A stretch of DNA of 64,000 bases from positions 1-64,000 of the forward strand of contig NZ_SIRE01000012.1 in NCBI RefSeq assembly GCF_004307995.1, written 5' to 3'. The notes under the pieces are model-generated. The model was not told where the DNA came from. It saw only the letters and a program-made list of their open reading frames with translations, and made no database searches. The stretch comes from Paenibacillus thalictri (lineage in GTDB: Bacteria > Bacillota > Bacilli > Paenibacillales > NBRC-103111). A program made the translations under genes and the position numbers. Shown one piece after another: positions 24,003-32,913 of this stretch (within the stretch, counting starts at the first letter, position 1; each line of letters opens with the position of its first letter).

Positions 24003-25757
24003 ATGCAGCTACAGCATTTTAACCGTTTCTTTTTGTCGTTGCGGATGAAATTTATGATTTTATTTATGGCGCTTATTACGATTCCGTTTATGATTAGCGG
24101 GGCGTTTACGTACACAAAATATGCCTCCAACGTCGAACAAAGCACGAAAAACTCCACACTGCAAATCGTCGACCAAATCCGCATCAATCTCGATCGTTAC
24201 GTGAAGGAAATTGAACGATTGACGCTCGCCCCCCTTTACGATCCGAACGTCCTTGCGATTTTGAAAAACCACAGTCAATTATACCAGAAAGGCGCTTATT
24301 TGACGGCAGAGGAACAATTCAAGATGAACCTGTTTATCTCCTCCATGTCGTTTGACCGCTCAGAGATTGAAAGCATTCTTATTTTCACCAATGACGGAAG
24401 TTTGTTTGGCAATGCCGATACTAATGTGACCAACTACTGGCTGGAAGAAAACAAAAAGTGGATGGAGCAGGTGGATAACGACGACGGAGGGCTTACCATC
24501 CTGCCGCCTCATGCCGTTTCGTATTATATGGCCGGGCCCAAGACAGTCATCTCGCTGTCGCGCCTGATCCGCGAGCCATATACGCATAGTAAAATCGGCT
24601 TTATTAAGGTGGACTTGAAGGTCGACGGGTTTGAGAACATATTTTCCTCCGTCAACTTCGGCAATAACAGCAAGCTGTACATTTACGACCGGAACGGCAT
24701 TCCGCTTTACCCGCAAAGCGCCGCGGCCGGCCCGGACATTAACGACCCTCGTTTTTTAAGCGCTTCCGCCAAATCGAAATATACCGGTATGCAAATATGG
24801 GGACAAATCCCGCTGGAAGAGCTGCGGAAGGAAGCCAAAGATATTACCGGTTACACGCTGATGATTTCGCTGATCTCGCTGGCCGTCGCTTTCCTGCTCG
24901 CCATTGTCTCCTCCGACCGGCTCGTCAAGCCGATCCGCCATTTGCAGAGCAAGATGGAGCTTGTAAAAAAGGGATTTCTGAAAGAGCGCGCCGTGGTCGT
25001 GCACAATGACGAAATCGGACAGCTGTCCGAGGTGTTCAACCGCATGATGAGCGAAATCGACCGGCTCGTCCGCGAAGTGTACGAAACCAAGCTGCGGGAA
25101 CGCGATGCCGAAATATCGGCGCTGCAAAGCCAGATGAATCCGCATTTTCTGTACAATACGCTGGAATCGATTAATATGATGGCCGTGCAGATCAACCATC
25201 TGGAGTTGTCCGGCGTCGTATCCAGCTTGGGCAAGCTGCTCCGCTATACGGTGGACAAACGGCAAACAAAAGTATATTTGCGCGACGAGCTGCGGTTTGT
25301 GGAGGCGTATTTGCAAATTCAGAAGCTGCGCAGCGGCGACAGCATGCGGGCGGAGCTGTTTATCGACCCGTCGCTGCATATTGTGCTGGTGCCTAAGCTG
25401 CTTTTACAGCCGCTGGTTGAAAATGTGATCGAACACGGCATGGGCAGCGAGCCGGTGACGATTCGGATCAGAGCCGCCGCCGAAAACGACGACCTGATAA
25501 TGACCGTGGAGGATGACGGCGTCGGTATGGACGATCCGGCATTGGAGCGGCTTCTGCTCCGGCTGTCCGCTCCCGAGGAAACCACGTCAGCCGCCAGAAA
25601 CACCGCCTTCGGCCAGAGAAACGGCGGCTACGCGCTGCGCAACGTGCATCAGCGGCTGCAGCTGTTATACGGCAAGCCCTACGGCATCCGTATTCAGCAC
25701 AATGATCATAAAGGCATGACCGTCTTGATCCGGCTGCCGTTCGAATGGGAGGAATAA
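24003..25757 (+). CDS. Sensor histidine kinase, YesM (LytS-type) family
   Basis: About 584 residues. A first helix (MKFMILFMALITIPFMISGAF) precedes an extracytoplasmic sensor region of about 250 residues (Cache-like, inferred), a second helix (TLMISLISLAVAFLLAIV), a HAMP region (DRLVKPIRHLQSKMELVKKG), the LytS-type phosphoacceptor motif QMNPHFLYNTLES with His381, and a HATPase domain (VENVIEHG, VEDDGVGMDD, G box NGGYALRNVHQRL). ATG 24003 follows GAAGGAAGTGCAGCC; the frame is open to 23901 without that support. It overlaps by context with the AraC-type response regulator and the sugar importer, a usual Paenibacillus arrangement. Confidence 0.93.
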   Translation: MQLQHFNRFFLSLRMKFMILFMALITIPFMISGAFTYTKYASNVEQSTKNSTLQIVDQIRINLDRYVKEIERLTLAPLYDPNVLAILKNHSQLYQKGAYLTAEEQFKMNLFISSMSFDRSEIESILIFTNDGSLFGNADTNVTNYWLEENKKWMEQVDNDDGGLTILPPHAVSYYMAGPKTVISLSRLIREPYTHSKIGFIKVDLKVDGFENIFSSVNFGNNSKLYIYDRNGIPLYPQSAAAGPDINDPRFLSASAKSKYTGMQIWGQIPLEELRKEAKDITGYTLMISLISLAVAFLLAIVSSDRLVKPIRHLQSKMELVKKGFLKERAVVVHNDEIGQLSEVFNRMMSEIDRLVREVYETKLRERDAEISALQSQMNPHFLYNTLESINMMAVQINHLELSGVVSSLGKLLRYTVDKRQTKVYLRDELRFVEAYLQIQKLRSGDSMRAELFIDPSLHIVLVPKLLLQPLVENVIEHGMGSEPVTIRIRAAAENDDLIMTVEDDGVGMDDPALERLLLRLSAPEETTSAARNTAFGQRNGGYALRNVHQRLQLLYGKPYGIRIQHNDHKGMTVLIRLPFEWEE

Positions 25758-25758
25758 C

Positions 25759-26535
25759 ATGATGTACAAGGTACTGCTGGTAGAAGACGAAGATTTAATC
25801 CGGCAAGGGTTAAAAAAGCTGATAGAAGACGTCATCGGAGGGTTTACCGTCGCACAGGAGGCCAAAAACGGCCGCGAAGCGCTTGAGTCGCTGAAGCGCA
25901 GCTTGCCCGATTTGATCATCACCGATATCCGCATGAAGGAAATGAACGGCCTGGAAATGATCGAGCAGATGCGCCACAGCTTTCCCGACGTTCCGGTGCT
26001 GGTAATCAGCGGATACGGGGATTTTGAATATGCCAAAAAAGCGCTGCGCTTCAAGGTCGAGGACTATTTGCTCAAACCGGTGGACCGGATTGAGCTGTCG
26101 CAATATTTGACCGGCTTGAAGGAGCGGCTCGACGGCCGCAAGCCGGGCGCACCGCACCACCCGTCCGCCCCACAATCCGGAGGCATCGAAGAAAACGAGC
26201 GAAAAATTATTCGCAAGGTCAAGGAAATGATCCACGCCCATCTGGACCAGGATATCTCGCTCCAGTTTATCGCGGGCAATGTACATATGAATCACCAGTA
26301 TCTCTCTTCGCTCTTCAAGCTGGAAACCGGACAGAACTTCGTCGATTACGTCATTCAATGCCGGATGGAACGCGCCAAACAGTTACTGCGCGAAACCAAT
26401 TTGAAAATATACGAGATTGCCAAGCTCTCCGGTTACGACAACGCCAAATATTTCATGACCGTGTTTAAGCAGCTTATCGGCGTAACGCCGTCCGATTACC
26501 GGGAAAACGAAGGTTCTCGAATTTTTGAACCATAA
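25759..26535 (+). CDS. YesN-type response regulator with AraC output
   Basis: The 258-residue protein has a receiver domain (VLLVEDEDLIRQGLKKL; phosphoacceptor Asp56 in ITDIRMKEMNG; Lys in YLLKPVD) followed by two AraC HTH motifs in residues about 150-255 (ISLQFIAGNVHMNHQYLSSLFKLETGQNFVDYV and KIYEIAKLSGYDNAKYFMTVFKQLIGVTPSDYR). It is the partner of the preceding YesM-like kinase, one base apart. By context it should activate the downstream sugar ABC importer in response to an extracellular sugar. Confidence 0.93.
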   Translation: MMYKVLLVEDEDLIRQGLKKLIEDVIGGFTVAQEAKNGREALESLKRSLPDLIITDIRMKEMNGLEMIEQMRHSFPDVPVLVISGYGDFEYAKKALRFKVEDYLLKPVDRIELSQYLTGLKERLDGRKPGAPHHPSAPQSGGIEENERKIIRKVKEMIHAHLDQDISLQFIAGNVHMNHQYLSSLFKLETGQNFVDYVIQCRMERAKQLLRETNLKIYEIAKLSGYDNAKYFMTVFKQLIGVTPSDYRENEGSRIFEP

Positions 26536-26585
26536 CTCGAATCATTCGGATTTCTCGGGTGTTCGTTTTTCACTATGATTAAACA

Positions 26586-26599
26586 TGTAAGCGCTTATA
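26586..26599 (+). promoter_or_regulatory. Candidate CcpA catabolite-response element
   Basis: TGTAAGCGCTTATA, with the AAGCGCTT core palindrome, differs from the cre consensus by one end base. It lies 33-46 bases before the solute-binding protein start. Sugar importers of this type are often CcpA-repressed, so the site is plausible. Confidence 0.6.
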
Positions 26600-26631
26600 C
26601 CACACGGAAAATGATAAAGGGGAATTCGACA

Positions 26632-27993
26632 ATGAAAAAAATGCTTTCCATCGCTTCGGTCGCGCTGCTCGCCGCAAGCTCCTTGATCGGCTGCTCTTCC
26701 GGCCAGGAAGCCGCCAAACCTGCCGATAAAACCGCCGCCCAGCCCGGCGCTCCCGCCAGTGCAACCGCTGCACCAGCCGCTAAAGAAGCATCTAAAGAGG
26801 AAATCGTGTTGAAGGTAGGGATGTGGGGGGAGAACGATTCGCGCAAAAAGATATTGGAGGCCTACTCCAAAAAATTCACCGAGCAGCACCCGAATATCAA
26901 AGTGGAGTTTATGTTGGTTCCGTTTGCCGATTACCAGCAAAAGCTTTCCATCATGGTCGCTTCCAAAACCGCGCCGGACGTAGTCTGGATGTCAGACAAG
27001 ATGGTTCCGCAGTTTCTTGAAGCCGGGCAGCTGGCTGACATCTCTGACATTCAGAACGACAAAAACTTCGATTTTGCCGATAACATTCAGCCCAGCTTCG
27101 CCCGCTTGAAGAAAGACGGGAAAATATACGGCGTACCGTTCCTTAACCCGCCGAAAGTGATTTTTTTCAACAAAAATTTGTTTAAGGAGAAAGGTCTGAA
27201 AACTCCGCTGGAGCTTTATAAGGAAGGAAATTGGACCTATGACGAGTTTTTTAAAACGGCCAAAGCGCTCACCGATTCCTCCAAAGGCGTCTACGGCGGC
27301 TACCTGATTACCGCCAACGGCTGGAAATCGTGGGAGGATGCCTACCTTGATACGTTCTGGGCGTACGGAGCGGATTTTATGGATGAGGCGGGAGCCAAGT
27401 TTTTGCTGAACAGCCCGGAAGGCGAGAAGTCACTGCAAGCCATCTCCGACATGATCTTTAAAGACCAGTCCCATCCGAAGCCTGGCGACCAAATATCGTT
27501 CGAAGGCGGGAAAATCGGCATGTCGCGGCAAAACTACGCTTACGTCAACACGGCTAGGGCGGTCAAAGACTTTGAATGGGACATCGCGCCGATGCCGAGG
27601 GGAACCAATAAAGACGCTCCCGCAGCCACGGGCTTGGCCGCCTACTCGGTGATGCAGGACTCCAAGCACAAGCTGGAAGCGATTGAACTGCTCAAGTTTA
27701 TGACAAGCAAAGAAGCGATGACCGAGTTTTCGTTTATGTACGTGCCTAACCGCAGCTCTGTGCTGGCCTCGGATGCGCTGACCAAAGGCTTCGAATCCCC
27801 GACCAAGGAAGGCATTAAAGCGTCGCTGATCGATCCGATGAACGGCAAACTCAGAGCGCAGAACGCTCATAAGAATTGGCAGCAGATCGACGTGAAGGTG
27901 CAGACGGTCCTGGATATGCTGTACACCAAAACCTATACCGTCAAAGACGTACTGAAAAAGATGGAAGATGAAGTCACTCCGCTGCTCAAATAA
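26632..27993 (+). CDS. Extracellular sugar-binding lipoprotein of ABC importer
   Basis: About 453 residues with a lipoprotein signal (SIASVALLAASSLIGCSSGQ) and an Ala/Pro linker. The fold is the family 1 solute-binding protein: VLKVGMWGENDSRKKILEAYSKKFTEQHPNIKVEFMLVPFADYQQKLSIMVASKTAPDVVWMSDKMVPQFLEAG, with KIYGVPFLNPPKVIFFNKNLF. Start ATG 26632 follows AAAGGGGAATTCGAC. First gene of the importer; both permeases follow but no ATPase, so a shared MsmK/MsmX-type ATPase elsewhere must energise it. Sugar unknown. Confidence 0.93.
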   Translation: MKKMLSIASVALLAASSLIGCSSGQEAAKPADKTAAQPGAPASATAAPAAKEASKEEIVLKVGMWGENDSRKKILEAYSKKFTEQHPNIKVEFMLVPFADYQQKLSIMVASKTAPDVVWMSDKMVPQFLEAGQLADISDIQNDKNFDFADNIQPSFARLKKDGKIYGVPFLNPPKVIFFNKNLFKEKGLKTPLELYKEGNWTYDEFFKTAKALTDSSKGVYGGYLITANGWKSWEDAYLDTFWAYGADFMDEAGAKFLLNSPEGEKSLQAISDMIFKDQSHPKPGDQISFEGGKIGMSRQNYAYVNTARAVKDFEWDIAPMPRGTNKDAPAATGLAAYSVMQDSKHKLEAIELLKFMTSKEAMTEFSFMYVPNRSSVLASDALTKGFESPTKEGIKASLIDPMNGKLRAQNAHKNWQQIDVKVQTVLDMLYTKTYTVKDVLKKMEDEVTPLLK

Positions 27994-28028
27994 TTGACAG
28001 GCTCGCTTGCGCGATGCCGGGTATCCCC

Positions 28029-28052
28029 TTCGCCAAGCCTGCGCTTGGCGAA
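28029..28052 (+). other. Intercistronic hairpin between binding protein and permease
   Basis: TTCGCCAAGC and GCTTGGCGAA form a perfect 10-bp stem around CTGC with no T-run, 36 bases after the binding-protein stop. In Firmicute sugar importers such hairpins stabilise the upstream message so that more binding protein than permease is made. Role inferred. Confidence 0.6.
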
Positions 28053-28107
28053 ATTTATGCAGCCTGCACATATAACAACGAATAGATAAGCGGAGGAAGA
28101 ACCTATT

Positions 28108-29001
28108 GTGAGTACGCATTCAGGAAAATTGATGCAGCGTGAAAAATGGTACGGCTACCTGTTCATCTCGCCGATGGTTCTCGGATATGCGCTGTTTTTG
28201 CTCGGACCGATCATCGCCGCCTTTGGGATGAGTTTTACGAACTGGTCACTAATCAAGGAAGAAGAGTTTATCGGGCTTGCCAATTATGCAAGAGCATTTA
28301 CCCAAGACCCGGTCTTTTGGAACACGGTGTGGAATTCATTTTACTTCTCGATTGTGTTCGTACCGCTGAATATTGCTCTGACGCTGGGGCTGGCACTGCT
28401 GCTGAAAGAGAAAATATGGGGCGTAAGCCTGTTCAGGACGGTGCTGTTTACGCCTGTTGTCACCTCCATCGTCGTATGGGCGGTGGTCTGGAAATACATC
28501 TTCCAAACCGACAACGGGCTCATTAATTCCATCCTTCATCTATTTGACGTCACGGGTCCGGCGTGGCTTTACAATTTGAGCTTGGCGATGCCGACGGTTA
28601 TTCTCGTCACCTTGCTGAAGGGGCTTGGCGTCAACATGGTTATTTTTCTTGCCGCCCTGAACGAAGTGCCCCAGATGTATTATGAAGCGGCCACGATTGA
28701 CGGAGCCTCCCGGTGGAAAACGTTCCGGAACGTCACGTTGCCTCTCATTACACCTTCGGTGTTTATGGTCGTCGTCATCACGATGATCGGCTCGCTTAAG
28801 GTGTTCGGGCAAATCTATGTCTTGACCGGAGGCGGGCCGGGCACCAGCACGTACGTGTTTGTGTATTACATCTACCAGCTGGCGTTTAAAATGTACGAAT
28901 TCGGGTATGCGTCGGCCATTTCTTTTATATTGTTTTTTATTATCTTGATGTTGACCTTGCTCCAATGGAATTTGCGAAGGAGGTGGGTACACAATGAGTA
29001 A
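28108..29001 (+). CDS. Sugar ABC transporter permease (MalF-like)
   Basis: The 297-residue, six-helix permease has the EAA loop EAATIDGASRWKTFRNVTLPLITPS that couples to the ATPase. The start is GTG 28108 after GCGGAGGAAGAACCT. It overlaps the next permease by 8 bases, showing translational coupling. With that protein it forms the membrane channel of the importer. Confidence 0.93.
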   Translation: MSTHSGKLMQREKWYGYLFISPMVLGYALFLLGPIIAAFGMSFTNWSLIKEEEFIGLANYARAFTQDPVFWNTVWNSFYFSIVFVPLNIALTLGLALLLKEKIWGVSLFRTVLFTPVVTSIVVWAVVWKYIFQTDNGLINSILHLFDVTGPAWLYNLSLAMPTVILVTLLKGLGVNMVIFLAALNEVPQMYYEAATIDGASRWKTFRNVTLPLITPSVFMVVVITMIGSLKVFGQIYVLTGGGPGTSTYVFVYYIYQLAFKMYEFGYASAISFILFFIILMLTLLQWNLRRRWVHNE

Positions 29002-29836
29002 CTTGTCTCGTTCGGCTGCGGGCATCCGTTTGCTGAAATATGCGCTGCTTTCGGTGATTTCGCTGATCATTCTCGTGCCATTCTACTGGATGGTCAGCTC
29101 GTCGCTCAAAACGTTCCAGCACGTGCTTTCCTTCCCGCCGCAGTGGATTCCAAACCCGCTCCATTGGAGCAACTACGCCGACTTATTCGTTAAGCAGCCG
29201 TTCCATCTCTACTTGTTTAACAGCTTGTACATTGCCGCCGCCGTTACGGCAGGCACCTGTGTGCTTGCCGCACTAGCCGGCTATGCCTTCGCCAAAATCG
29301 CCTTTCCGTGGAAAAACGCGATTTTCCTTACATTGCTCAGCAGCATGATGATTCCTACGGAGGTCACGACGATTCCGCTGTTTACTTGGCTGTCCAAAGT
29401 CGGGCTGGTGGATACGCATTTCCCGCTGATTGTGCCTCCGATGCTCGGAGCCGGCGGGATGTTTGGGGTATTTTTGTGCAGGCAGTTTTTCCTCGGTATC
29501 CCCAGCGATCTGGATGAGGCGGCCAAAATCGACGGCTGCACGCCATGGAAAACGTTCTATCGGATTATGCTGCCGCTGGCGACGCCGGCGATGGCGACGC
29601 TGTCGATCCTGACGTTTCTGCACAGCTGGAACGAGTTTTTCGAACCGCTCGTTTACTTGAATTCGAGCAAGCTGTACACCATCCCGCTTGCCCTTTCCTT
29701 ATTCACCTCGGACAGCGGCACGGAGTGGCACCTCGTGATGGCCGCCTCCGTTGTGGCGACAGTTCCGCTGCTCACAGTATTTTTTTTCGCGCAAAAGAAG
29801 TTTATCGAGGGCATTGCGATGACCGGACTAAAATAA
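28994..29836 (+). CDS. Sugar ABC transporter permease (MalG-like)
   Basis: The 280-residue, six-helix permease has the EAA loop EAAKIDGCTPWKTFYRIMLPLATPA and ends with KFIEGIAMTGLK, the tail typical of MalG-like permeases. ATG 28994 lies inside the upstream gene's last codons after GAAGGAGGTGGGTACACA. Last gene of the operon, with a terminator hairpin directly after it. Confidence 0.93.
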   Translation: MSNLSRSAAGIRLLKYALLSVISLIILVPFYWMVSSSLKTFQHVLSFPPQWIPNPLHWSNYADLFVKQPFHLYLFNSLYIAAAVTAGTCVLAALAGYAFAKIAFPWKNAIFLTLLSSMMIPTEVTTIPLFTWLSKVGLVDTHFPLIVPPMLGAGGMFGVFLCRQFFLGIPSDLDEAAKIDGCTPWKTFYRIMLPLATPAMATLSILTFLHSWNEFFEPLVYLNSSKLYTIPLALSLFTSDSGTEWHLVMAASVVATVPLLTVFFFAQKKFIEGIAMTGLK

Positions 29837-29858
29837 AAAGCGGCTGTACGAAACAAAA

Positions 29859-29920
29859 CAAACGCCTCCGGAGACCATTCCAGCTCACTGCTCATTGGAA
29901 TAGTTTTCGGGAGGCGTTTG
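29859..29920. terminator. Bidirectional terminator
   Basis: CAAACGCCTCC and GGAGGCGTTTG pair on the outside, and ATTCCA/TTGGAAT pair within, between the convergent sugar-importer and glycan operons. Confidence 0.7.
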
Positions 29921-29931
29921 TTGCCGTATGC

Positions 29932-30828
29932 TTACCATTTCAGCCCGTGCTGGCGCTGTAAATGCTCGGAGATGGAGGTGAAACGGAAGCTTTTCATGAT
30001 CGACTCCAGCTTTGCTTCGGTCCCGCGTACGTTGTAATAATGGATAAAATGCTCTTTGGCCGGCAGGTCCAACTGATGCTCGTTTGCATCGACTTCCCGC
30101 GGGTGCAAGTACACAATCGCGCTTTTCCCCTGGCGGTTGGCGGAGCGGATCGCCTGCTTAATGAAGAAACGCGGGAAAAAGCGGAAGTAAAATCCGCCGG
30201 AATACCCCATATTGCGCCCGGCCAGCTTCATTACCGACATCGGGACCTCGAATAAGTCAAGCTCCCTCCCGTTCACTCTGGGTTTATGGATCTCCGTAGG
30301 CGCGGTTGGAATGCCGTACAGGAACGTTTTGACCGGAAAAATGCTCGCATCGTACTTCAGGCCAAGCTCCTCCAGCGCCAATAAATAATGCAGATTGCGC
30401 TCCACAATCGACCACGACGGTGCGCGGTAACCAAGCACCGGCTTGCCGGTCAAATTCTCCAATATATCAACGGACTTCTTCACGTCCGCTTTAAATTCCT
30501 CGTACGTTTGCTTGTAAGCCAGTTCATGCCCGTACCCGTGGGATGCGACATCATGGCCCTCGTCGGCGATAGCCCGAACCACATCCGGGTAATTCTCGCC
30601 AATGCAGCCCAGTACGAAAAAGGTCCCCTTGCAGCCCGCCTCGCTGCACAAGCGAAGCAAGGTGTCCATGTGCGCTCTGAAGCTGGAGCCTTTGCTGAGA
30701 TCGGGCACGACATTGTCGTAATTGGCGTGGAACCATTCCTCGATATCGAAGGTAAGCATATTGCTTACCTCCGGCTGATTCGCCGCAGCTGCGGAACCCC
30801 CGGCCTGTGCGCCTGTCATCTTAGTCAA
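29932..30828 (-). CDS. Polysaccharide deacetylase, XrtA/PEP-CTERM-associated type
   Basis: The protein of about 298 residues begins its domain with LTFDIEEWFHANY (nucleophile Asp), metal motif SHGYGHELAY, and ends with a DUF3473-like tail (YSGGFYFRFFPRFF, YLHPREVD). This subgroup is usually linked to exosortase-type extracellular polysaccharide loci; de-N-acetylation of a glycan is expected. Last gene of the operon. The likely start is TTG 30828, six bases after GGGAGAAAG and overlapping the methyltransferase stop; ATG 30819 is the alternative. No signal peptide, consistent with a cytoplasmic or lipid-linked substrate. Confidence 0.85.
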   Translation of the reverse strand: MTKMTGAQAGGSAAAANQPEVSNMLTFDIEEWFHANYDNVVPDLSKGSSFRAHMDTLLRLCSEAGCKGTFFVLGCIGENYPDVVRAIADEGHDVASHGYGHELAYKQTYEEFKADVKKSVDILENLTGKPVLGYRAPSWSIVERNLHYLLALEELGLKYDASIFPVKTFLYGIPTAPTEIHKPRVNGRELDLFEVPMSVMKLAGRNMGYSGGFYFRFFPRFFIKQAIRSANRQGKSAIVYLHPREVDANEHQLDLPAKEHFIHYYNVRGTEAKLESIMKSFRFTSISEHLQRQHGLKW

Positions 30829-31486
30829 TGTTCTTTCTCCCTTTGATCGCAAATGAAGTGGAGAACATACTCGACATCAGTCCGTCCCCGCTACCTTGGG
30901 TAACAAATTTGAACGGATGGTATATTTTCAAAAATTCGATCTGCCCAAAGCCGTATTTGCTGAATACGCGCTTCAGCTCGTCCATCGTGTACATCTTCTC
31001 GAACTTCTTGCTTTTCTCGAACAGCTTGAGCATTTTCCGCTGCACCGAACCCTTGTTCAACGTCTCGATCAGCAGTGTGCCTCCTGGCTTGGTTACCCGG
31101 GCCAGCTCTTTCAACACGTTCTCGTATTGCTCAATCAGTTGGATCACCCCAATGCACATAACCACATCGAACTTGCCGTTCTCAAAGCTGAGCGCAGTCA
31201 AATCCTCGGATGACGTACGCAAGCCCCGGGCGGCGGCATGCTCAAGGCTTTTTACGGAAAAATCGACGCCGTATACCGTGTTGTTCTTTACCAGAGGTTC
31301 GCTGAACGCGCCTACGCCGCAGCCTGCATCCAGAATCTCCTTGCCCTCAAGCCGTCCCAGCCAACGAAGCGTGTTGTCCCGCTGCATAAAAAAGCTTTCC
31401 TCGTTGAAATAATCGGACGACTTGACCGATGCGCCGAACGTTTCCGCTTTATTGTCGAAATATTGCTTCCAATTGGAATTGCCCAT
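30821..31486 (-). CDS. Class I SAM-dependent methyltransferase
   Basis: About 221 residues with SAM motif I ILDAGCGVGAFS, VYGVDFSVKSLEHA, FDVVMCIGVIQLI and post-I LARVTKPGGTLLIETLN. It probably methylates a sugar or glycolipid intermediate of the operon it belongs to. ATG 31486 gives 12-base spacing after GGAGG; the in-frame ATG at 31498 directly abuts that site and is less likely. Partner genes before and after are on the same strand and close together. Confidence 0.85.
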   Translation of the reverse strand: MGNSNWKQYFDNKAETFGASVKSSDYFNEESFFMQRDNTLRWLGRLEGKEILDAGCGVGAFSEPLVKNNTVYGVDFSVKSLEHAAARGLRTSSEDLTALSFENGKFDVVMCIGVIQLIEQYENVLKELARVTKPGGTLLIETLNKGSVQRKMLKLFEKSKKFEKMYTMDELKRVFSKYGFGQIEFLKIYHPFKFVTQGSGDGLMSSMFSTSFAIKGRKNID

Positions 31487-31514
31487 GATTTTATGCATCC
31501 TCCGGTTTTTTGCA

Positions 31515-32561
31515 CTACGGCATAATATATGGAATCAACCGTTTCCCTACCGCGCGGGTAATAAAGCCGGGAGTTACCTTCCACAGCTCCACAAACAGGC
31601 TTAAGTTCGTCTTGTCGGGCGCTCCGGCCCCCTGCGTGCCACCGGTATATGTTACGTATCTCAGCTGCTGCGGTTTCGCACCCCACTGCTGCTTGTATTT
31701 GTATGTCCCCGACCCCGTTTGCGAGCGGCCAAGATCCAACTGCTTCAACCCGTTGCCGATACCGAACCGAACCGCTTCCCAATACATGAAATTGTTCAAA
31801 TATTTATGATTGTACTGCGGCAGGTTGGCCCCGTACGGATAATACAACGTCGAGTCTCCGGGACTTGTCAACAGCAGCATGCCGCCAACAACGTCGCCGT
31901 TTTCCCGGTCCAATACAGTCAGCAAATGACTATGCTCGGGCAAATGGTCAAAAAAGCTTTGAAAAAACCGAATATCCGGCGCCGGCGAGCCAAGCTGCTT
32001 CATCCGGATGACATACACCCGGTAAAACCGCTCCAGTTGGGATTTGTCGTAGGAAACGTCAAACCAGTTGTTTTTGTACACCTTCCGCACATGGTTCCGG
32101 TTGCTGCTTGAAGATAAAGCCAGCACCTTCTCTTCGTCTTCTTCCAGCGGCAGCACAAATGTGTGGTTGTGAAGATTAGCCGACCAGTTGCCGTTGTCTA
32201 TGTGCTGCTCCTTCAGCCGCAGCTCGACGTAACTTAACCGGTGCCGTTCTCTGATGCCGGCCACCACTTCGACCGCGTATTGAAACGCCTCTTCGCCGCT
32301 TGCGCAGATGTCCGTGTAATTGACGAAGGGCAGCGAAACCCCTGCCTTCTTGAGGCCAAGATTACGTCCCGCCACCAGCGGAAGGATCGCGCAGATCCGG
32401 CCTTGCTTATCCAATACAGCGTGATATAAGCACTTGTATCCGAAGGAGCTTAGCAGCACCTGCCTGAATGCGGTCGTATGGAAAATGGTGCCCTTGGATG
32501 ACGCGAACCGGTCCCATTCATCCCTCATCGCTTCCGTATAGGCTACACAGCTGAACATCAT
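31515..32561 (-). CDS. FemAB-like / GNAT-fold protein of glycan operon
   Basis: About 348 residues. The C-terminal half resembles the FemAB-related, PEP-CTERM-associated family (NVWFDVSY-like core YKNNWFDVSYDKSQLERFYRVYVIRMKQLGSP, VVGGMLLLTSPGDSTLYYPYGA, LGRSQTGSGTYKYKQQWG). Such proteins have the double GNAT fold used to transfer amino acids or acyl groups to wall or polysaccharide precursors. I start at ATG 32561, five bases after the upstream stop, after AAAGGATAACG. Substrate unknown; the operon context suggests a surface glycan. Confidence 0.8.
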   Translation of the reverse strand: MMFSCVAYTEAMRDEWDRFASSKGTIFHTTAFRQVLLSSFGYKCLYHAVLDKQGRICAILPLVAGRNLGLKKAGVSLPFVNYTDICASGEEAFQYAVEVVAGIRERHRLSYVELRLKEQHIDNGNWSANLHNHTFVLPLEEDEEKVLALSSSSNRNHVRKVYKNNWFDVSYDKSQLERFYRVYVIRMKQLGSPAPDIRFFQSFFDHLPEHSHLLTVLDRENGDVVGGMLLLTSPGDSTLYYPYGANLPQYNHKYLNNFMYWEAVRFGIGNGLKQLDLGRSQTGSGTYKYKQQWGAKPQQLRYVTYTGGTQGAGAPDKTNLSLFVELWKVTPGFITRAVGKRLIPYIMP

Positions 32562-32563
32562 CG

Positions 32564-32902
32564 TTATCCTTTCAACCAAAAAAATACGCCGATCATAATA
32601 AAACCGCAGCCAGCCCATTTCATCATACTGATGTGCTCCTGAAAGATAAGAATGGACACCGCGACAAGCAAAATATATTGAATGCTCGATACGAAAGTGA
32701 CATAACTGAGATCAAACGCCGAAAGGCAGTACACCCAGATGACGGCAGCCAAAGCATATGCCGCAAACCCTGCGACAATCAGCGGCGACGAGATGTAGCT
32801 CATGACGATCGACAGGAGGCCCCCGTCGAATTGAATCGACCTGCCCCCCAGTTTGAGCAATGTCTGCGCCAATACAGTCATCGATACGCTGGCGAAAAGC
32901 AT
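32564..32902 (-). CDS. Small EamA/DMT-like membrane protein
   Basis: The 112-residue protein has four membrane helices (MLFASVSMTVLAQTLLKLGG, LIVAGFAAYALAAVIWVYCL, LSYVTFVSSIQYILLVAVSILIF, MKWAGCGFIMIGVFFWLKG), the half-length EamA/SMR-like pattern. Such proteins often flip lipid-linked sugars, like ArnE/ArnF or the transporter seen in glycan clusters. ATG 32902 is 20 bases from the nearest ribosome site, GAGGTGG. An in-frame ATT/ATA start nearer to it would add a few hydrophobic residues; this is only a possibility. In operon with neighbours on both sides. Confidence 0.8.
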   Translation of the reverse strand: MLFASVSMTVLAQTLLKLGGRSIQFDGGLLSIVMSYISSPLIVAGFAAYALAAVIWVYCLSAFDLSYVTFVSSIQYILLVAVSILIFQEHISMMKWAGCGFIMIGVFFWLKG

Positions 32903-32913
32903 TACATACTTAA

